A DNA stretch of 64,000 bases from an uncultured Methanoregula sp. (GTDB lineage Archaea; Halobacteriota; Methanomicrobia; Methanomicrobiales; Methanospirillaceae). The translations under genes were made by a program, and so were the position numbers. Below, piece by piece: positions 8,642-17,316 of the stretch (position 1 is the stretch's first letter; every line of letters starts with the position of its first letter). The stretch is from assembly GCF_963667735.1 (NCBI RefSeq), contig NZ_OY763919.1, positions 1,861,539-1,925,538 on the forward strand, given 5' to 3'. Below the pieces are notes generated by a model. That model was not told the DNA's origin. It saw nothing but the letters and a program-made list of their open reading frames with translations, and did not search any database.

Positions 8642-9309
8642 TGCGCTATCCTCCAGGAAAATGGGTAAAACGGGGTATTTTTCAGGTTTGAAAAGACGAG
8701 TTGTGGAGTCCCGGCAGATGTTATTCTCCCTTCGTTGAGAAATATCACATAATCGCCAAGAGCTGCAGTTTCCATCTGCTGGGTGCACCGGATCACATGG
8801 CGTACATTGCTTATCCTGATAACCGTCTCGATCTCCCTGACTTTTTTTACATCCAGATGGGAATCGTATTCATCCAGGATAAGGAGCTCCGGCTCGTGAA
8901 CAAGTGCTGCTGCAAGGGCAACCAGTACCTTTTCTCCACCGGATAGCTCACGCATCATCCGTTCTTTCATGTACCGGATGCCCATCAGTTCCATCTGGTC
9001 TGTAACCCGCACATCAATTTCAGCGCACGGGATATTCCGGAACCGCAGGGATGAGGCAATCTCATCGGACACGGAATTGAAAAGAATATTTCTATCGGGA
9101 AATTCATTTACCCAGCCGGTCTCCGTTTTCCTGGGAGGGACACCATCAATTTGGATGAACCCTCTCTCCGGAAGAAATATCCCGGCGCACAATTTCAGCA
9201 GGGTTGTCTTCCCGCTCCCATTTGCACCGATAACCGAGGTAATCCCCTCGGGTATGACAAGGGAATCAGTGGAGAGGTTTTTGCACAGGACGTGATCGAA
9301 TGTTATCAT
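8638..9309 (-). CDS. ECF transporter ATPase (first ATP-binding subunit, BioM-like)
   Basis: 223 residues from ATG 9309, which overlaps the bioY stop (ATGA, 9306-9309); the longer open frame to 9429 lies within bioY and is not needed. Walker A GANGSGKTT, signature LSGGEK, Walker B LLILDEYDSHLD. The residue after DE is Y rather than P and the switch histidine region reads VIRCTQQME without an obvious histidine, so this subunit may hydrolyse ATP poorly. Cytoplasmic partner of the T protein. Together with its neighbour it gives the two unequal nucleotide-binding subunits of an ECF biotin importer. Confidence 0.85.
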   Translation of the reverse strand: MITFDHVLCKNLSTDSLVIPEGITSVIGANGSGKTTLLKLCAGIFLPERGFIQIDGVPPRKTETGWVNEFPDRNILFNSVSDEIASSLRFRNIPCAEIDVRVTDQMELMGIRYMKERMMRELSGGEKVLVALAAALVHEPELLILDEYDSHLDVKKVREIETVIRISNVRHVIRCTQQMETAALGDYVIFLNEGRITSAGTPQLVFSNLKNTPFYPFSWRIAQ

Positions 9310-9815
9310 GAGAACCGTTCTGCAATCAGGTAGGCCGCCGATGCCTTGATGGCATCGCCGATGACAAACGGCAGGACTCCCGTAGTGAATGCCAAAATGA
9401 AACTGAGTCCGAGGGAATACATTAGCCATGCGATACCACAGATGTAGATTACGGCTGTTGCTGCCACAAGTCCGCCGATTCGGGCCAATCGGGAATGACT
9501 TTCATACGCAAGTCCACTGATTGTTGCTGCAAACAGGAATCCGATAATATAACCTCCGGTCGGACCCAACAGGATGCCAAGCCCTGCCATACCGTTGTGG
9601 AATACCGGAAATCCCAAGATACCCATGAGGATGTAAATACCAACCGGTATAACTGCGTACCGTCGCATCACTGCCCCGGAGAGGAGAATAAAAAGTGTCT
9701 GGAGGGTGAAAGGTACCGGAAAGCACGGGACCGATATCCAGCCGCCAAGGGTAATCAGCCCAAGAAAAACTGCGGAATATGCAATAATCCGGGATTTCTG
9801 GAGGTCTCCAAACAT
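9306..9815 (-). CDS. bioY: BioY, biotin-binding S component of ECF transporter
   Basis: 169 residues from ATG 9815 (a TTG at 9821 would add two). About six membrane spans. The central region contains LLSGAVMRRYAVIPVGIYIL and GILGFPVFHNGMAGLG..GPTGGYIIGF, both typical of BioY, which binds biotin in the membrane. It sits between birA (48 bp upstream) and the ECF ATPases (overlapping downstream). No biotin-synthesis gene is in the window, so the cell may rely on uptake, but genes elsewhere cannot be excluded. Confidence 0.92.
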   Translation of the reverse strand: MFGDLQKSRIIAYSAVFLGLITLGGWISVPCFPVPFTLQTLFILLSGAVMRRYAVIPVGIYILMGILGFPVFHNGMAGLGILLGPTGGYIIGFLFAATISGLAYESHSRLARIGGLVAATAVIYICGIAWLMYSLGLSFILAFTTGVLPFVIGDAIKASAAYLIAERFS

Positions 9816-9862
9816 CGTCAACCTAAAAAAAGAGGATGGTTGACGATAAAATGATATCGCTG

Positions 9863-10852
9863 TTACTGGTGATAACAGTCGCCGGCGATAACTCGTTCGA
9901 GTTTGCCATTCGGCTTTTTAATTATGAGAGCACCGTATTCGTCAATATCTACGGCTTCTCCCTCAAATGTATTGCGGAGTGTCCGGATCTGCACCTGGTT
10001 TTCAAGCGTACACGACATACTTTTCCATTCCTGGATTATTGTGTTGTATTCCCCGCTCTCAATCAGGAAAAGCCGGCTTTCGAATTCTTTGAGAATCCGC
10101 GCAAGGAACGGTGCTCTGTCAACGTCATGGCCTAATTCTGCCTGTATGGATGTGATATCATTCTTAATAACCTGGGAAAAATTACTGACAGGGACATTGA
10201 CATCCACACCGAGACTGAGAAGGCAGTAGTGAACGGTATCCGCTTCAGCATCCAGTTCCAGTAGGAGACCTGCAACTTTCTTGTTCCCGATAAAAATATC
10301 ATTCGGCCACTTGATCAGGGCACCCAAGTCAAACTCTTTCCGGATTGCGCGGGCAACGGCAATGGATCCGGCCATAGTGATCATGAAAATGTGATCCAAT
10401 GGGATATGGGGCTTGAGAATTACTGTAATCCAGATCCCTCCCCGGGGTGAGACCCAGGCCCTGCCCATGCGGCCTACTCCACCTGTCTGTTCTTCAGCAA
10501 TTATCACGGTTCCATGGATCTTGTCTATATTTCCTTCAGAACAGAGTTGTTTTCCAATAGCGATTGTCGAAGGGGTGCTATCGAGATATCGTATCTTTTT
10601 CCCGATAACCTGGGTTTTCAGTTTTTTATGAATCTCATACGGCAGCAGATTGTGACTGGAACGGGTCAGCATGTATCCTGCTTTCTGGGATGATGAGATG
10701 TCATATCCCATTATCCGAAGTTCGTTGATGTGTTTCCAGACTGCGGACCTGGTGATACCGAGCTCGTTGCTGATTGTCTCTCCGGAAATCGGTCCGCTGT
10801 TGCGCTCGAGAATTTCAAGGACCTTGAAAGCAGAATCTGCCAAGAAAATCAC
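9863..10852 (-). CDS. birA: BirA, biotin operon repressor and biotin-protein ligase
   Basis: 329 residues from GTG 10852, whose codon overlaps the TGA of the upstream gene. Residues 1-65 form a winged helix (ISNELGITRSAVWKHINELR). The ligase domain has the biotin/ATP loop GGVGRMGRAW at 124-133 (the classical GRGRxGR appears here as GVGRMGR), KWPNDIFIGNKKVAG at 181-195, and a C-terminal SH3-like domain. It biotinylates the PycB lysine and, being HTH-containing, probably represses this operon when biotin is plentiful. I could not identify its operator with confidence. Confidence 0.95.
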   Translation of the reverse strand: MIFLADSAFKVLEILERNSGPISGETISNELGITRSAVWKHINELRIMGYDISSSQKAGYMLTRSSHNLLPYEIHKKLKTQVIGKKIRYLDSTPSTIAIGKQLCSEGNIDKIHGTVIIAEEQTGGVGRMGRAWVSPRGGIWITVILKPHIPLDHIFMITMAGSIAVARAIRKEFDLGALIKWPNDIFIGNKKVAGLLLELDAEADTVHYCLLSLGVDVNVPVSNFSQVIKNDITSIQAELGHDVDRAPFLARILKEFESRLFLIESGEYNTIIQEWKSMSCTLENQVQIRTLRNTFEGEAVDIDEYGALIIKKPNGKLERVIAGDCYHQ

Positions 10853-11271
10853 CTTTTGGAATCAATTTTTTCTGAAGGAAGCGGGCATGGATCCTTCCCG
10901 CATACCTGCTTGAGGATTGCAGTCTGGTGCTCCATAAGTGTGGCAAGATCAAAAATCCCCGTTATGTCTACAATCCCTATAGCGCCTATTGCATTTCCAT
11001 CACAATCCCTGAATGGGGTCACCGTCACCGGGACACCTTTGTACGGTCCACTGGTGGGAGTTGTCTGGATCAGCTGGTTTCTCTCAATTGCTTCAAGGAG
11101 TACCGGGCCGTTATACTTACGATCTATCACTCTTCCGTCCTCGACCCGTATACCGTCATGCTCGCGGGATTTGGCCGTGACGGGGAGATGATGGATCAGG
11201 TCATGGACTGCAAGAACGATCGGCTCAAGATCGCCTGCCTCTGCACTGCAGGACATGGTGTAACGGTGCAT
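10849..11271 (-). CDS. DUF2111 protein, first gene of the biotin operon
   Basis: 140 residues. It matches the methanogen family DUF2111 as I remember it. The core, with VTPFRDCDGNAIGAIGIVD followed by a helix, resembles a PAS-like fold in which a small molecule could bind; this resemblance is my inference. A second ATG lies at 11256. The stop overlaps the GTG of birA (GTGA), so the two are coupled. Position at the head of a biotin uptake, ligation and usage operon suggests a role in biotin or pyruvate-carboxylase control, but no function is known to me. Confidence 0.7.
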   Translation of the reverse strand: MHRYTMSCSAEAGDLEPIVLAVHDLIHHLPVTAKSREHDGIRVEDGRVIDRKYNGPVLLEAIERNQLIQTTPTSGPYKGVPVTVTPFRDCDGNAIGAIGIVDITGIFDLATLMEHQTAILKQVCGKDPCPLPSEKIDSKR

Positions 11272-11386
11272 TGGGATACCTCATAGTCTGGTCATTTTCT
11301 ATCTAGAAGAAGATTGCGTCTTTACAAACCCCTTCCAGAAGACCAGATCGTCATGAGAGCAGATCCCGGTTTTTCTGTCTACGGAA

Positions 11387-11962
11387 TCAGAATAGTGTTG
11401 GGAGCCCGGACTGGCAGAAATTTCTCAAAAATGCCCGCGATGGATACTCATGCACGGATGTAATAACAATGTTCCCTTTGCCAATCGTCTTCTCAACAAT
11501 GACATCCGCATTTTCTGTCCTGCCGACACATTCTGCATCATGTGTCGGGAAGATGCCATCGCATTCAATATGCGCGGCATCGTAATCCTCGATGAGAGTA
11601 CTGGCCATTTTTCCCGGAATACAGGAAATTTTCCTGGGTTGTACATCATGAACATATGTAACCGGGAATGACAACCAGTCATAGGTGTCTGGTTTGTCCG
11701 TTGCAGCCCCGAATACCAACAGATTTCCCCCGGTTTCAATGAATTTTTGGATCCTCGGCGAGGATGCCCGAAGTGCCGGAAGGAGATTTGAGTAGTGGGG
11801 GTTTGCAAATCCTGTGGGAATGATAATACAATGAAACGTTCCCCTGAAAAATGGGGCTGCAAGCATATGGGGTGTGATCAGATCACAGGATAGGCCGCAA
11901 TCTTCGATATACCGGTTGAAGTGCTGCTTTGTCTCCCACACAAATCCTACCCGGCAACTCAT
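11387..11962 (-). CDS. Uncharacterised amidotransferase/ThuA-like protein coupled to rtcB
   Basis: 191 residues. The fold looks like a class I amidotransferase-like (flavodoxin-type) domain: a strand-helix start (MSCRVGFVWETKQHF), then CIIIPTGF, then KFIETGGNLLVFGAATD, then GKGNIVITSVHEYPS. The nucleophile cysteine of true glutaminases is not evident, so it is more likely a binding or structural relative. Its start overlaps the rtcB stop by 4 bp, so it is the last gene of the RNA-ligation operon. Product is unrecognised at the functional level; the fold suggestion is inference. Confidence 0.7.
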   Translation of the reverse strand: MSCRVGFVWETKQHFNRYIEDCGLSCDLITPHMLAAPFFRGTFHCIIIPTGFANPHYSNLLPALRASSPRIQKFIETGGNLLVFGAATDKPDTYDWLSFPVTYVHDVQPRKISCIPGKMASTLIEDYDAAHIECDGIFPTHDAECVGRTENADVIVEKTIGKGNIVITSVHEYPSRAFLRNFCQSGLPTLF

Positions 11963-13392
11963 CCTTTTATCACCCCGATCGGGGTAAGGCGGGCAACGAG
12001 CCGGGATATGCCCAGATCATGAACTACCCTGACGACTTCTTCACTTGGTTTGTAGACATCCGGGGCCTCGTCAGCGATCGCGTTCTCGTTTGGAGCCTTG
12101 ACGATAATTCCTTTTTTGAGCAGGAGGTCCGTCACCTCTTTCCCGCTCATTCTCTTTTTTGCCTGGGTCCGGCTCATCACCCGTCCGGCGCCGTGGCATG
12201 TACTCCCAAATGTCCGTTCCATCGCTGTATCCGTACCACACAAGACAAACGATGACGTTCCCATACTCCCGGGGATGATCACGGGCTGCCCGATACCGGA
12301 GAGATCTGCCGGAAGATCTTCGGTGCCGGGGCCGAATGCCCGGGTAGCTCCTTTGCGGTGGACGCATACGGTCATCCGTTTCCCATCGACAATATGGTCT
12401 TCGATCTTTGCCACATTATGTGCTACATCGTATACGAGTTCCATCTCCTCATAATCAATGCCGAACATTTTTGCAAGAATCTGGCGGGTGGTATGGGTTA
12501 TTATCTGGCGGTTTGCCCAGGCGTAATTTGCTGCCGCCGCCATAGCTCCGAAGTAAGCTTTCCCTTCCGGAGATGCTAGCGGGGCGCATGCGAGCTGCCG
12601 GTCGGGAAGGGTGATCTGGTATCGTTTCGTTGCAGCTTCGAGTGTTTTCAGATGATCGGTACAGGTCTGGTGACCGAGCCCTCTTGAACCACAATGGATC
12701 ATGCAACAGACCTGACCGGTACTGATGCCGAATGCTTTTGCCACTTCGGGATTATAAATCTCAGAAACGATCTGGATTTCCAGAAAATGGTTGCCCGAGC
12801 CAAGAGTGCCTCCCTGGGGAACTCCGCGCTGTTTTGCTTTTTCAGATACTGCTCCGGTATCTGCCTCTTTCATATAACCCTGTTCCTCGCACCGGACCAG
12901 ATCTCGCTTAGTACCGTATCCTGCCTCAACAGCCCACCGTGCGCCCTTGTTCATCATTCCATCTAGGGATTGTGTGGATATCTTCAGGGAACTTTTTGCC
13001 CCAACCCCGGTAGGAACTGCCCGGTATAATTCATTAATCAGGTCACGACGTCCTGTCACGTCCTTGAAGGCCAGGGGGGTTGTCAGCAAACGGACCCCAC
13101 AGTTTATATCAAACCCTACGCCCCCCGGTGAGATTACCCCTTCGTTGAGCGAGAATGCAGCAACTCCGCCAATCGGGAACCCGTACCCCCAGTGAATATC
13201 GGGCATTGCCAGGGAATTTTTAACTATTCCCGGCATTGTTGCAACATTTGCAATCTGATGGATCGCGCCCTCCTCGAGAATTTTTCCCAGGGATTCTGAG
13301 AGAAAAAATTTCCCGGGAACTCGCATACCGGGGATAAATCCAATGGGGACTTCCCATTCCAGAGGTCCGTTTTGTCTGACTCCTTCAATCAT
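11959..13392 (-). CDS. rtcB: RtcB, GTP-dependent tRNA-splicing RNA ligase
   Basis: 477 residues from ATG 13392; a TTG at 13404 is also in frame. Metal- and guanylate-binding motifs of RtcB are all present: GGVGFDINCGVRLL, GSGNHFLEIQ, HCGSRGLGHQ, SMGTSSFVLCGT and the guanylylated-histidine motif CHGAGRVMSR. It joins 2',3'-cyclic phosphate and 5'-OH ends of tRNA exons after intron removal. No intein is seen. It lies 15 bp after archease, its activator, and overlaps a downstream uncharacterised gene. An intron-containing tRNA-Met in this window is a plausible substrate. Confidence 0.97.
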   Translation of the reverse strand: MIEGVRQNGPLEWEVPIGFIPGMRVPGKFFLSESLGKILEEGAIHQIANVATMPGIVKNSLAMPDIHWGYGFPIGGVAAFSLNEGVISPGGVGFDINCGVRLLTTPLAFKDVTGRRDLINELYRAVPTGVGAKSSLKISTQSLDGMMNKGARWAVEAGYGTKRDLVRCEEQGYMKEADTGAVSEKAKQRGVPQGGTLGSGNHFLEIQIVSEIYNPEVAKAFGISTGQVCCMIHCGSRGLGHQTCTDHLKTLEAATKRYQITLPDRQLACAPLASPEGKAYFGAMAAAANYAWANRQIITHTTRQILAKMFGIDYEEMELVYDVAHNVAKIEDHIVDGKRMTVCVHRKGATRAFGPGTEDLPADLSGIGQPVIIPGSMGTSSFVLCGTDTAMERTFGSTCHGAGRVMSRTQAKKRMSGKEVTDLLLKKGIIVKAPNENAIADEAPDVYKPSEEVVRVVHDLGISRLVARLTPIGVIKG

Positions 13393-13407
13393 GGCAGGTC
13401 TCAATTT

Positions 13408-13815
13408 TTATACATCAAATAGGATGTCCAGGATATAACCCTTCTCGTCTTGCCAGATCGAAAGCCCCGAGTAAGAAATCCCTTTTACTTCGGTCCCTTC
13501 CGAATGGCGTGCAGCATCAAATGGCTCCCCGTAAAGGATTGCAGTGAGATCTGTGCCGAGGATAGTGATATCCGCACGACAAAACACCATGCCCTCCACT
13601 TCTGATATGAAAAGGACTTCCGAAAGAAAATCTGCGAGGAGCGATTCACGGTCCGTTGAATGAATCTCTACAACCCGCTTCTGTTCGCCGGAACGGTTCT
13701 TTCCGAAGACTACTTGCATAAGGGCATTAAATGCTTCAGAAAAAAGTAATTCGGGGGTTTCTGCACGTGCGCGGATTTTCACATCGGCCGTATGCGGAAT
13801 CTCTTCGTAGCTCAT
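13408..13815 (-). CDS. Archease, activator of RtcB
   Basis: 135 residues, normal family length. The N-terminus YEEIPHTADVKIRARAETP carries the conserved HTAD motif, and the C-terminus GYILDILFDV holds the conserved acidic end that coordinates metal. Archease speeds RtcB guanylylation and allows multiple turnovers. Its start overlaps the stop of the small zinc-ribbon gene upstream (13812-13815), and rtcB follows directly. Confidence 0.95.
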   Translation of the reverse strand: MSYEEIPHTADVKIRARAETPELLFSEAFNALMQVVFGKNRSGEQKRVVEIHSTDRESLLADFLSEVLFISEVEGMVFCRADITILGTDLTAILYGEPFDAARHSEGTEVKGISYSGLSIWQDEKGYILDILFDV

Positions 13816-14102
13816 CCGTACTCGTGCCCGCTTATCTCTGGATCATCGAAGAATGGGATCATATCCATCCGGATGCTGTGGAGAAACCGTGCCTGGTGGA
13901 TAGAAACATAAACCATGTGATTTCCGGCCTGTATCAGGAGATCCGTTTTCTTCGGGGGTTTGACCTGGACCGGGAGTAAAATGGGTCCCCCGCAGGATGT
14001 ACAAATTCGGAAATCGCAGTCTCTTTTATTGATATATTCAACAACTTCCGGAACAATCGTGACATCGCTTATAGCTGCGCTGTCATGCGGATTGGTATAC
14101 AT
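13812..14102 (-). CDS. Small protein with CxxC motif, first gene of the RtcB operon
   Basis: 96 residues. One CTSCGG motif follows FRIC, giving three cysteines (C..CxxC) that could be half of a zinc site or bind metal as a dimer. The rest is mixed alpha/beta with IPFFDDPEI near the end. I do not recognise a named family. The stop overlaps the archease start by 4 bp, so it is translated together with archease and rtcB; an accessory role in RNA ligation or repair is inference from position only. Confidence 0.6.
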   Translation of the reverse strand: MYTNPHDSAAISDVTIVPEVVEYINKRDCDFRICTSCGGPILLPVQVKPPKKTDLLIQAGNHMVYVSIHQARFLHSIRMDMIPFFDDPEISGHEYG

Positions 14103-14160
14103 GATGTTAGTAGTATGAGCAGCCGGCTCTAAAAACCGTTATGGATCGGGGGTTTATGAG

Positions 14161-14469
14161 TTACGCACCAACGATCCGTATGACAATATCGCAATATTTC
14201 TCTTTGAGTTCGTAGGAATTTTGCCCATCCTCATTCCGTATAGCCCTAAGTATACCAATACGGGAAGCGATTATTCCTACCATCGACGCAATTGCATGGA
14301 ATGTGACAGAGAACTGTTTCTGGAGTGCGGTTACGAGTTCGGCAATAGTGATTGATTTGGATCGGAGAAAGAGCCTGAGCACCTCGCGTCGTATGCCGGT
14401 CTTGTCCTTGGACAGGTATGACCGGAGCCGGCCCTCAATTATCCGCTTGATCTCTGATGGAGATCTCAT
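14161..14469 (-). CDS. DUF2551 winged-helix-like protein
   Basis: 102 residues from ATG 14469; the frame extends upstream to 14607, but that part is low-complexity and family members begin MRSPSEIKR. The sequence REVLRLFLRSKSITIAELVTALQ..FSVTFHAIASMVGIIASRIGIL has the helix-turn-helix-wing pattern of a MarR/ArsR-like fold. It matches DUF2551, a methanogen-restricted family, from memory. Probably a small DNA-binding regulator; targets unknown. It is divergent from secF, with about 200 bp between the starts. Confidence 0.7.
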   Translation of the reverse strand: MRSPSEIKRIIEGRLRSYLSKDKTGIRREVLRLFLRSKSITIAELVTALQKQFSVTFHAIASMVGIIASRIGILRAIRNEDGQNSYELKEKYCDIVIRIVGA

Positions 14470-14670
14470 ACATTTATTGTCAAAGGTCGCAGTATATATA
14501 TTTTTTGATTTTGTGCAATATTCAATTCCTGATTGTAAAACGAGCCGATTTTTGAAGAGACTTTTTTTTTCTGCGCAAAATTGCTTCGTTCTCAAAAAAG
14601 GATCCATAGAATTGACGGATTCTCTTCATATCTGGTAACTATTTAATCGTAGTGAGCAGATGATTAAGCC

Positions 14671-15525
14671 ATGGGATTGATCAATTACAATATCGAGAAA
14701 TATTCACCCAAACAGCTGGTGATACTTCCCTTCGTACTTTTGGTAATCTCTCTTGTAATAATCGGTTTCAATGTGGCAACCACGGGCATGCCCGTAACCC
14801 CCGGCATGGAGTTTGCCGGAGGGTATTCCTATTCGGTTACAACCACCCAGACAGATGACCAGATCCATGCTGTCTTTTCCGATTATCCGCTGGTGAGTAT
14901 CAAGGATGGTATAAATGGAAAACTGCTGCAGTTTGGCCCGATGGATCAGGCAAAACTCGACAGCCTCCAGGGCGTAGTGGAAAAGAATTATCCTGTACAT
15001 GAAGCCATGGCGTCGATAGATCCGACATTTGGGAAGAGCAACCAATCGATGGCAGTCATCGCATTGATCATCTCATTCATTGGGATGTCGATTGTTGTTT
15101 TCGTCTCGTTCAGGACTTTCATTCCTTCCTGCGCAGTCGTCCTGTCGGCATTTGCCGATATGGCCATGACTGCAGCGGCGATGAGTCTCCTTGGCCTGAC
15201 TCTCACTCTGGGTACGACTGCAGCACTTCTGATGCTCATCGGTTATTCTGTCGACAGCGATATCCTGCTGACAACAAGGGTACTGAAACGACAGGGCAAA
15301 CTGAATGAGAAACTGACCGGGGCTTTCCACACCGGTATCATTATGACCTCCACAACGTTTGCGGCGGCTACTGCCATGTTTATCGTATCGTGGCTTGGTG
15401 GTGTCGAGATAATGTGGGAGATCTCCGCAGTTCTTCTCATCGGCCTTGTGGCTGATATCCTGAACACCTGGCTCACCAATGCCGGCATTCTCAAATGGTA
15501 CGTCCTGAAGGCAGGTGGCAAATGA
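14671..15525 (+). CDS. secF: SecF, protein-export membrane subunit
   Basis: 284 residues with six predicted membrane spans: one N-terminal, a periplasm-side domain (about 40-115), then five. Motifs GMEFAGGYSYSV (the D1-like region, with GMEF rather than GIDF) and GYSVDSDILLTTRVLK in TM4-5 are diagnostic. It helps late steps of Sec-dependent export. As usual in archaea, secF precedes secD and overlaps it by 4 bp (ATGA, 15522-15525). Confidence 0.95.
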   Translation: MGLINYNIEKYSPKQLVILPFVLLVISLVIIGFNVATTGMPVTPGMEFAGGYSYSVTTTQTDDQIHAVFSDYPLVSIKDGINGKLLQFGPMDQAKLDSLQGVVEKNYPVHEAMASIDPTFGKSNQSMAVIALIISFIGMSIVVFVSFRTFIPSCAVVLSAFADMAMTAAAMSLLGLTLTLGTTAALLMLIGYSVDSDILLTTRVLKRQGKLNEKLTGAFHTGIIMTSTTFAAATAMFIVSWLGGVEIMWEISAVLLIGLVADILNTWLTNAGILKWYVLKAGGK

Positions 15526-16991
15526 ACGCAAAGGAAATCAAAAAGATTGTTTCGGACTGGAGAGTTGCGGCTCTCCTGATCCTCGTTGTACTATCGGTCA
15601 TTGCTATCTACCCGCATTTCGATGATAAGGGAAATTTTACCACAAACCTCCAGTACGGCCTTGACCTCCAGAATGGCGCCTGGCTCCAGATGGAATTTCA
15701 GGCAGAGGTAGTCGGGTTTACTACTACTGAGCCTATCAATGATTTCACGGCCAACCTTTCCAAGAAACTGGATACTGAAGTGCTCCTGGTGGAAACCACC
15801 GATCCGACCCATCTTGAGATCCGGAAATATTATTCACGTGCTCAACTGGAGCCGATCTTTGAAAGCGAAGGTGGAAAACTCACATCCTATCAACAGGGTG
15901 TTTCAAAAAATACCGGTGAACTCGTAAAGAAGATCCTTGAAAACAAACTCAATTCCCTTGGTACAAAGGATACAAAGATCAATATCCTCAGTGGCATGGG
16001 CAATGTTGCACAGTACGTCCGGGTTGAAATGGCCGGCGTGGACATGAACCAGGCAAAGGATCTCGTCGGGAAGCAGGGAAAATTTGAAATCCGGATCCAG
16101 ACCGTTGGGAACCAGAGTGAACACGTCCTGTATGGTGATGCGATCTCCAGCGTCGGCAATCCTGAAAAAGATCTCCAGAGAAGTGGTGTATGGGGTGTTC
16201 CATTCACGCTCAATGAAGCGGGTGCAACCGCACTCCAGCAGGCTGCGATCAAGTACGGTCTTACGAAAAATCCCGAGGATCATTACCTCCTCATGATCCT
16301 TGATAACAAGACGGTCTTTAACGCCCCGATGGTTGCGGATGCTGCAGCGAAACTTCAGACAACTCCCAACCGCCAGTGGTCTGCAACTACCGGAGCCGGA
16401 ACCGCAGGCGAGACCGCTGCACAGACGCTTGATATCCACCTGCGAGCCGGTGCACTACCGGTAGAAACGAAGATCGTCGGAAGCGGCTCTGTTCCAGCTG
16501 AACAGGGCGCAAAGAACATGACGGTTGCGATCCTTGCTGGTATTCTTGCCCTTATCACCGTCGGGTTTGTTATTTATTACCGGTATCGTGAACCCAGCAT
16601 CGTTCTTCCGATGGTGCTGATCAATGCCTCGGAGGTTCTTATCCTCCTCGGGTTCATCAGTGCGATCAAATTCCAGATCGATCTGCCGACACTCGCCGGC
16701 CTGATAGCCGTGGTGGGTACCGGTATCGATCAGATGGTCGTTATTACCGATGAGATCCTGCACGAAGGCCGTGTTCCCTCCCCCACGCTGTATCTCAAGA
16801 GGCTTGGTCGTGCCCTGATGATCATCATCATCGCAGCGGCAACGGTAATCATTGCCATGGTGCCCCTGATGCTGATGCCCCTTACCACACTCCAGGGATT
16901 TGCCCTGATCACCATCCTTGGTGTTCTGGTGGGTGTGATTGTCACCCGGCCCGCATATGGTAAGATTATCATGGAGATCCTCTCCAAGTAG
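15522..16991 (+). CDS. secD: SecD, protein-export membrane subunit
   Basis: 489 residues from ATG 15522, chosen because it overlaps the secF stop. One N-terminal span, the LQYGLDLQNGAWLQ motif (D1), a large extracytoplasmic domain, then five spans with the D-family GLIAVVGTGIDQMVVITDEI motif. Forms the SecDF complex that supports preprotein translocation using membrane energy. A T-run follows the stop codon. Confidence 0.95.
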   Translation: MNAKEIKKIVSDWRVAALLILVVLSVIAIYPHFDDKGNFTTNLQYGLDLQNGAWLQMEFQAEVVGFTTTEPINDFTANLSKKLDTEVLLVETTDPTHLEIRKYYSRAQLEPIFESEGGKLTSYQQGVSKNTGELVKKILENKLNSLGTKDTKINILSGMGNVAQYVRVEMAGVDMNQAKDLVGKQGKFEIRIQTVGNQSEHVLYGDAISSVGNPEKDLQRSGVWGVPFTLNEAGATALQQAAIKYGLTKNPEDHYLLMILDNKTVFNAPMVADAAAKLQTTPNRQWSATTGAGTAGETAAQTLDIHLRAGALPVETKIVGSGSVPAEQGAKNMTVAILAGILALITVGFVIYYRYREPSIVLPMVLINASEVLILLGFISAIKFQIDLPTLAGLIAVVGTGIDQMVVITDEILHEGRVPSPTLYLKRLGRALMIIIIAAATVIIAMVPLMLMPLTTLQGFALITILGVLVGVIVTRPAYGKIIMEILSK

Positions 16992-17006
16992 TAATACCAT
17001 AGATTT

Positions 17007-17017
17007 ATCTTTTTTTT
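17007..17017 (+). terminator. T-rich terminator after secFD
   Basis: The sequence ATCTTTTTTTT directly after secD is an oligo-T run of the type that suffices for archaeal transcription termination. No hairpin is seen. Confidence 0.4.
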
Positions 17018-17043
17018 AATCGACTACTTTACCGGGTATATCA

Positions 17044-17316
17044 ATGAGCAAACCGGTTTTACTTGACTTTTTCGCCACATGGTGTGGGCCCTGCAGATTA
17101 CAGACACCTATCCTTGAGGAACTGGAGAAAAAAATGGGGGATTCGATTGAAATCCGGAAGGTCGATGTTGACCAGCACATGGACCTTGCTGAAAAGTATG
17201 GGATCCGTGTTGTCCCGACCCTGATCATTGAGAAGGATGGGAAGATCATCCAGTCCATGGAGGGTGTCACGGATGCTGCCACGCTTGAGAAAATCCTCAA
17301 ACCGGTGTTGGGATAA
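17044..17316 (+). CDS. Thioredoxin/glutaredoxin-like redox protein
   Basis: 90 residues, a minimal thioredoxin fold. Redox motif CGPC at 14-17, cis-proline region RVVPTLII, and Asp in KVDVDQH. The short length matches the small thioredoxins of methanogens. It reduces protein disulfides in the cytoplasm. The stop codon is immediately followed by the fno start (zero spacing), so both are in one transcript. This pairing may link the F420/NADPH pool to thiol control, which is inference. Confidence 0.92.
   Translation: MSKPVLLDFFATWCGPCRLQTPILEELEKKMGDSIEIRKVDVDQHMDLAEKYGIRVVPTLIIEKDGKIIQSMEGVTDAATLEKILKPVLG

Noticed and set aside
11287..11347. Inverted arms TCTGGTC/GACCAGA upstream of the biotin operon as a BirA operator
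   Set aside because: The arms are 47 bp apart, much wider than known BirA sites, and could be chance.
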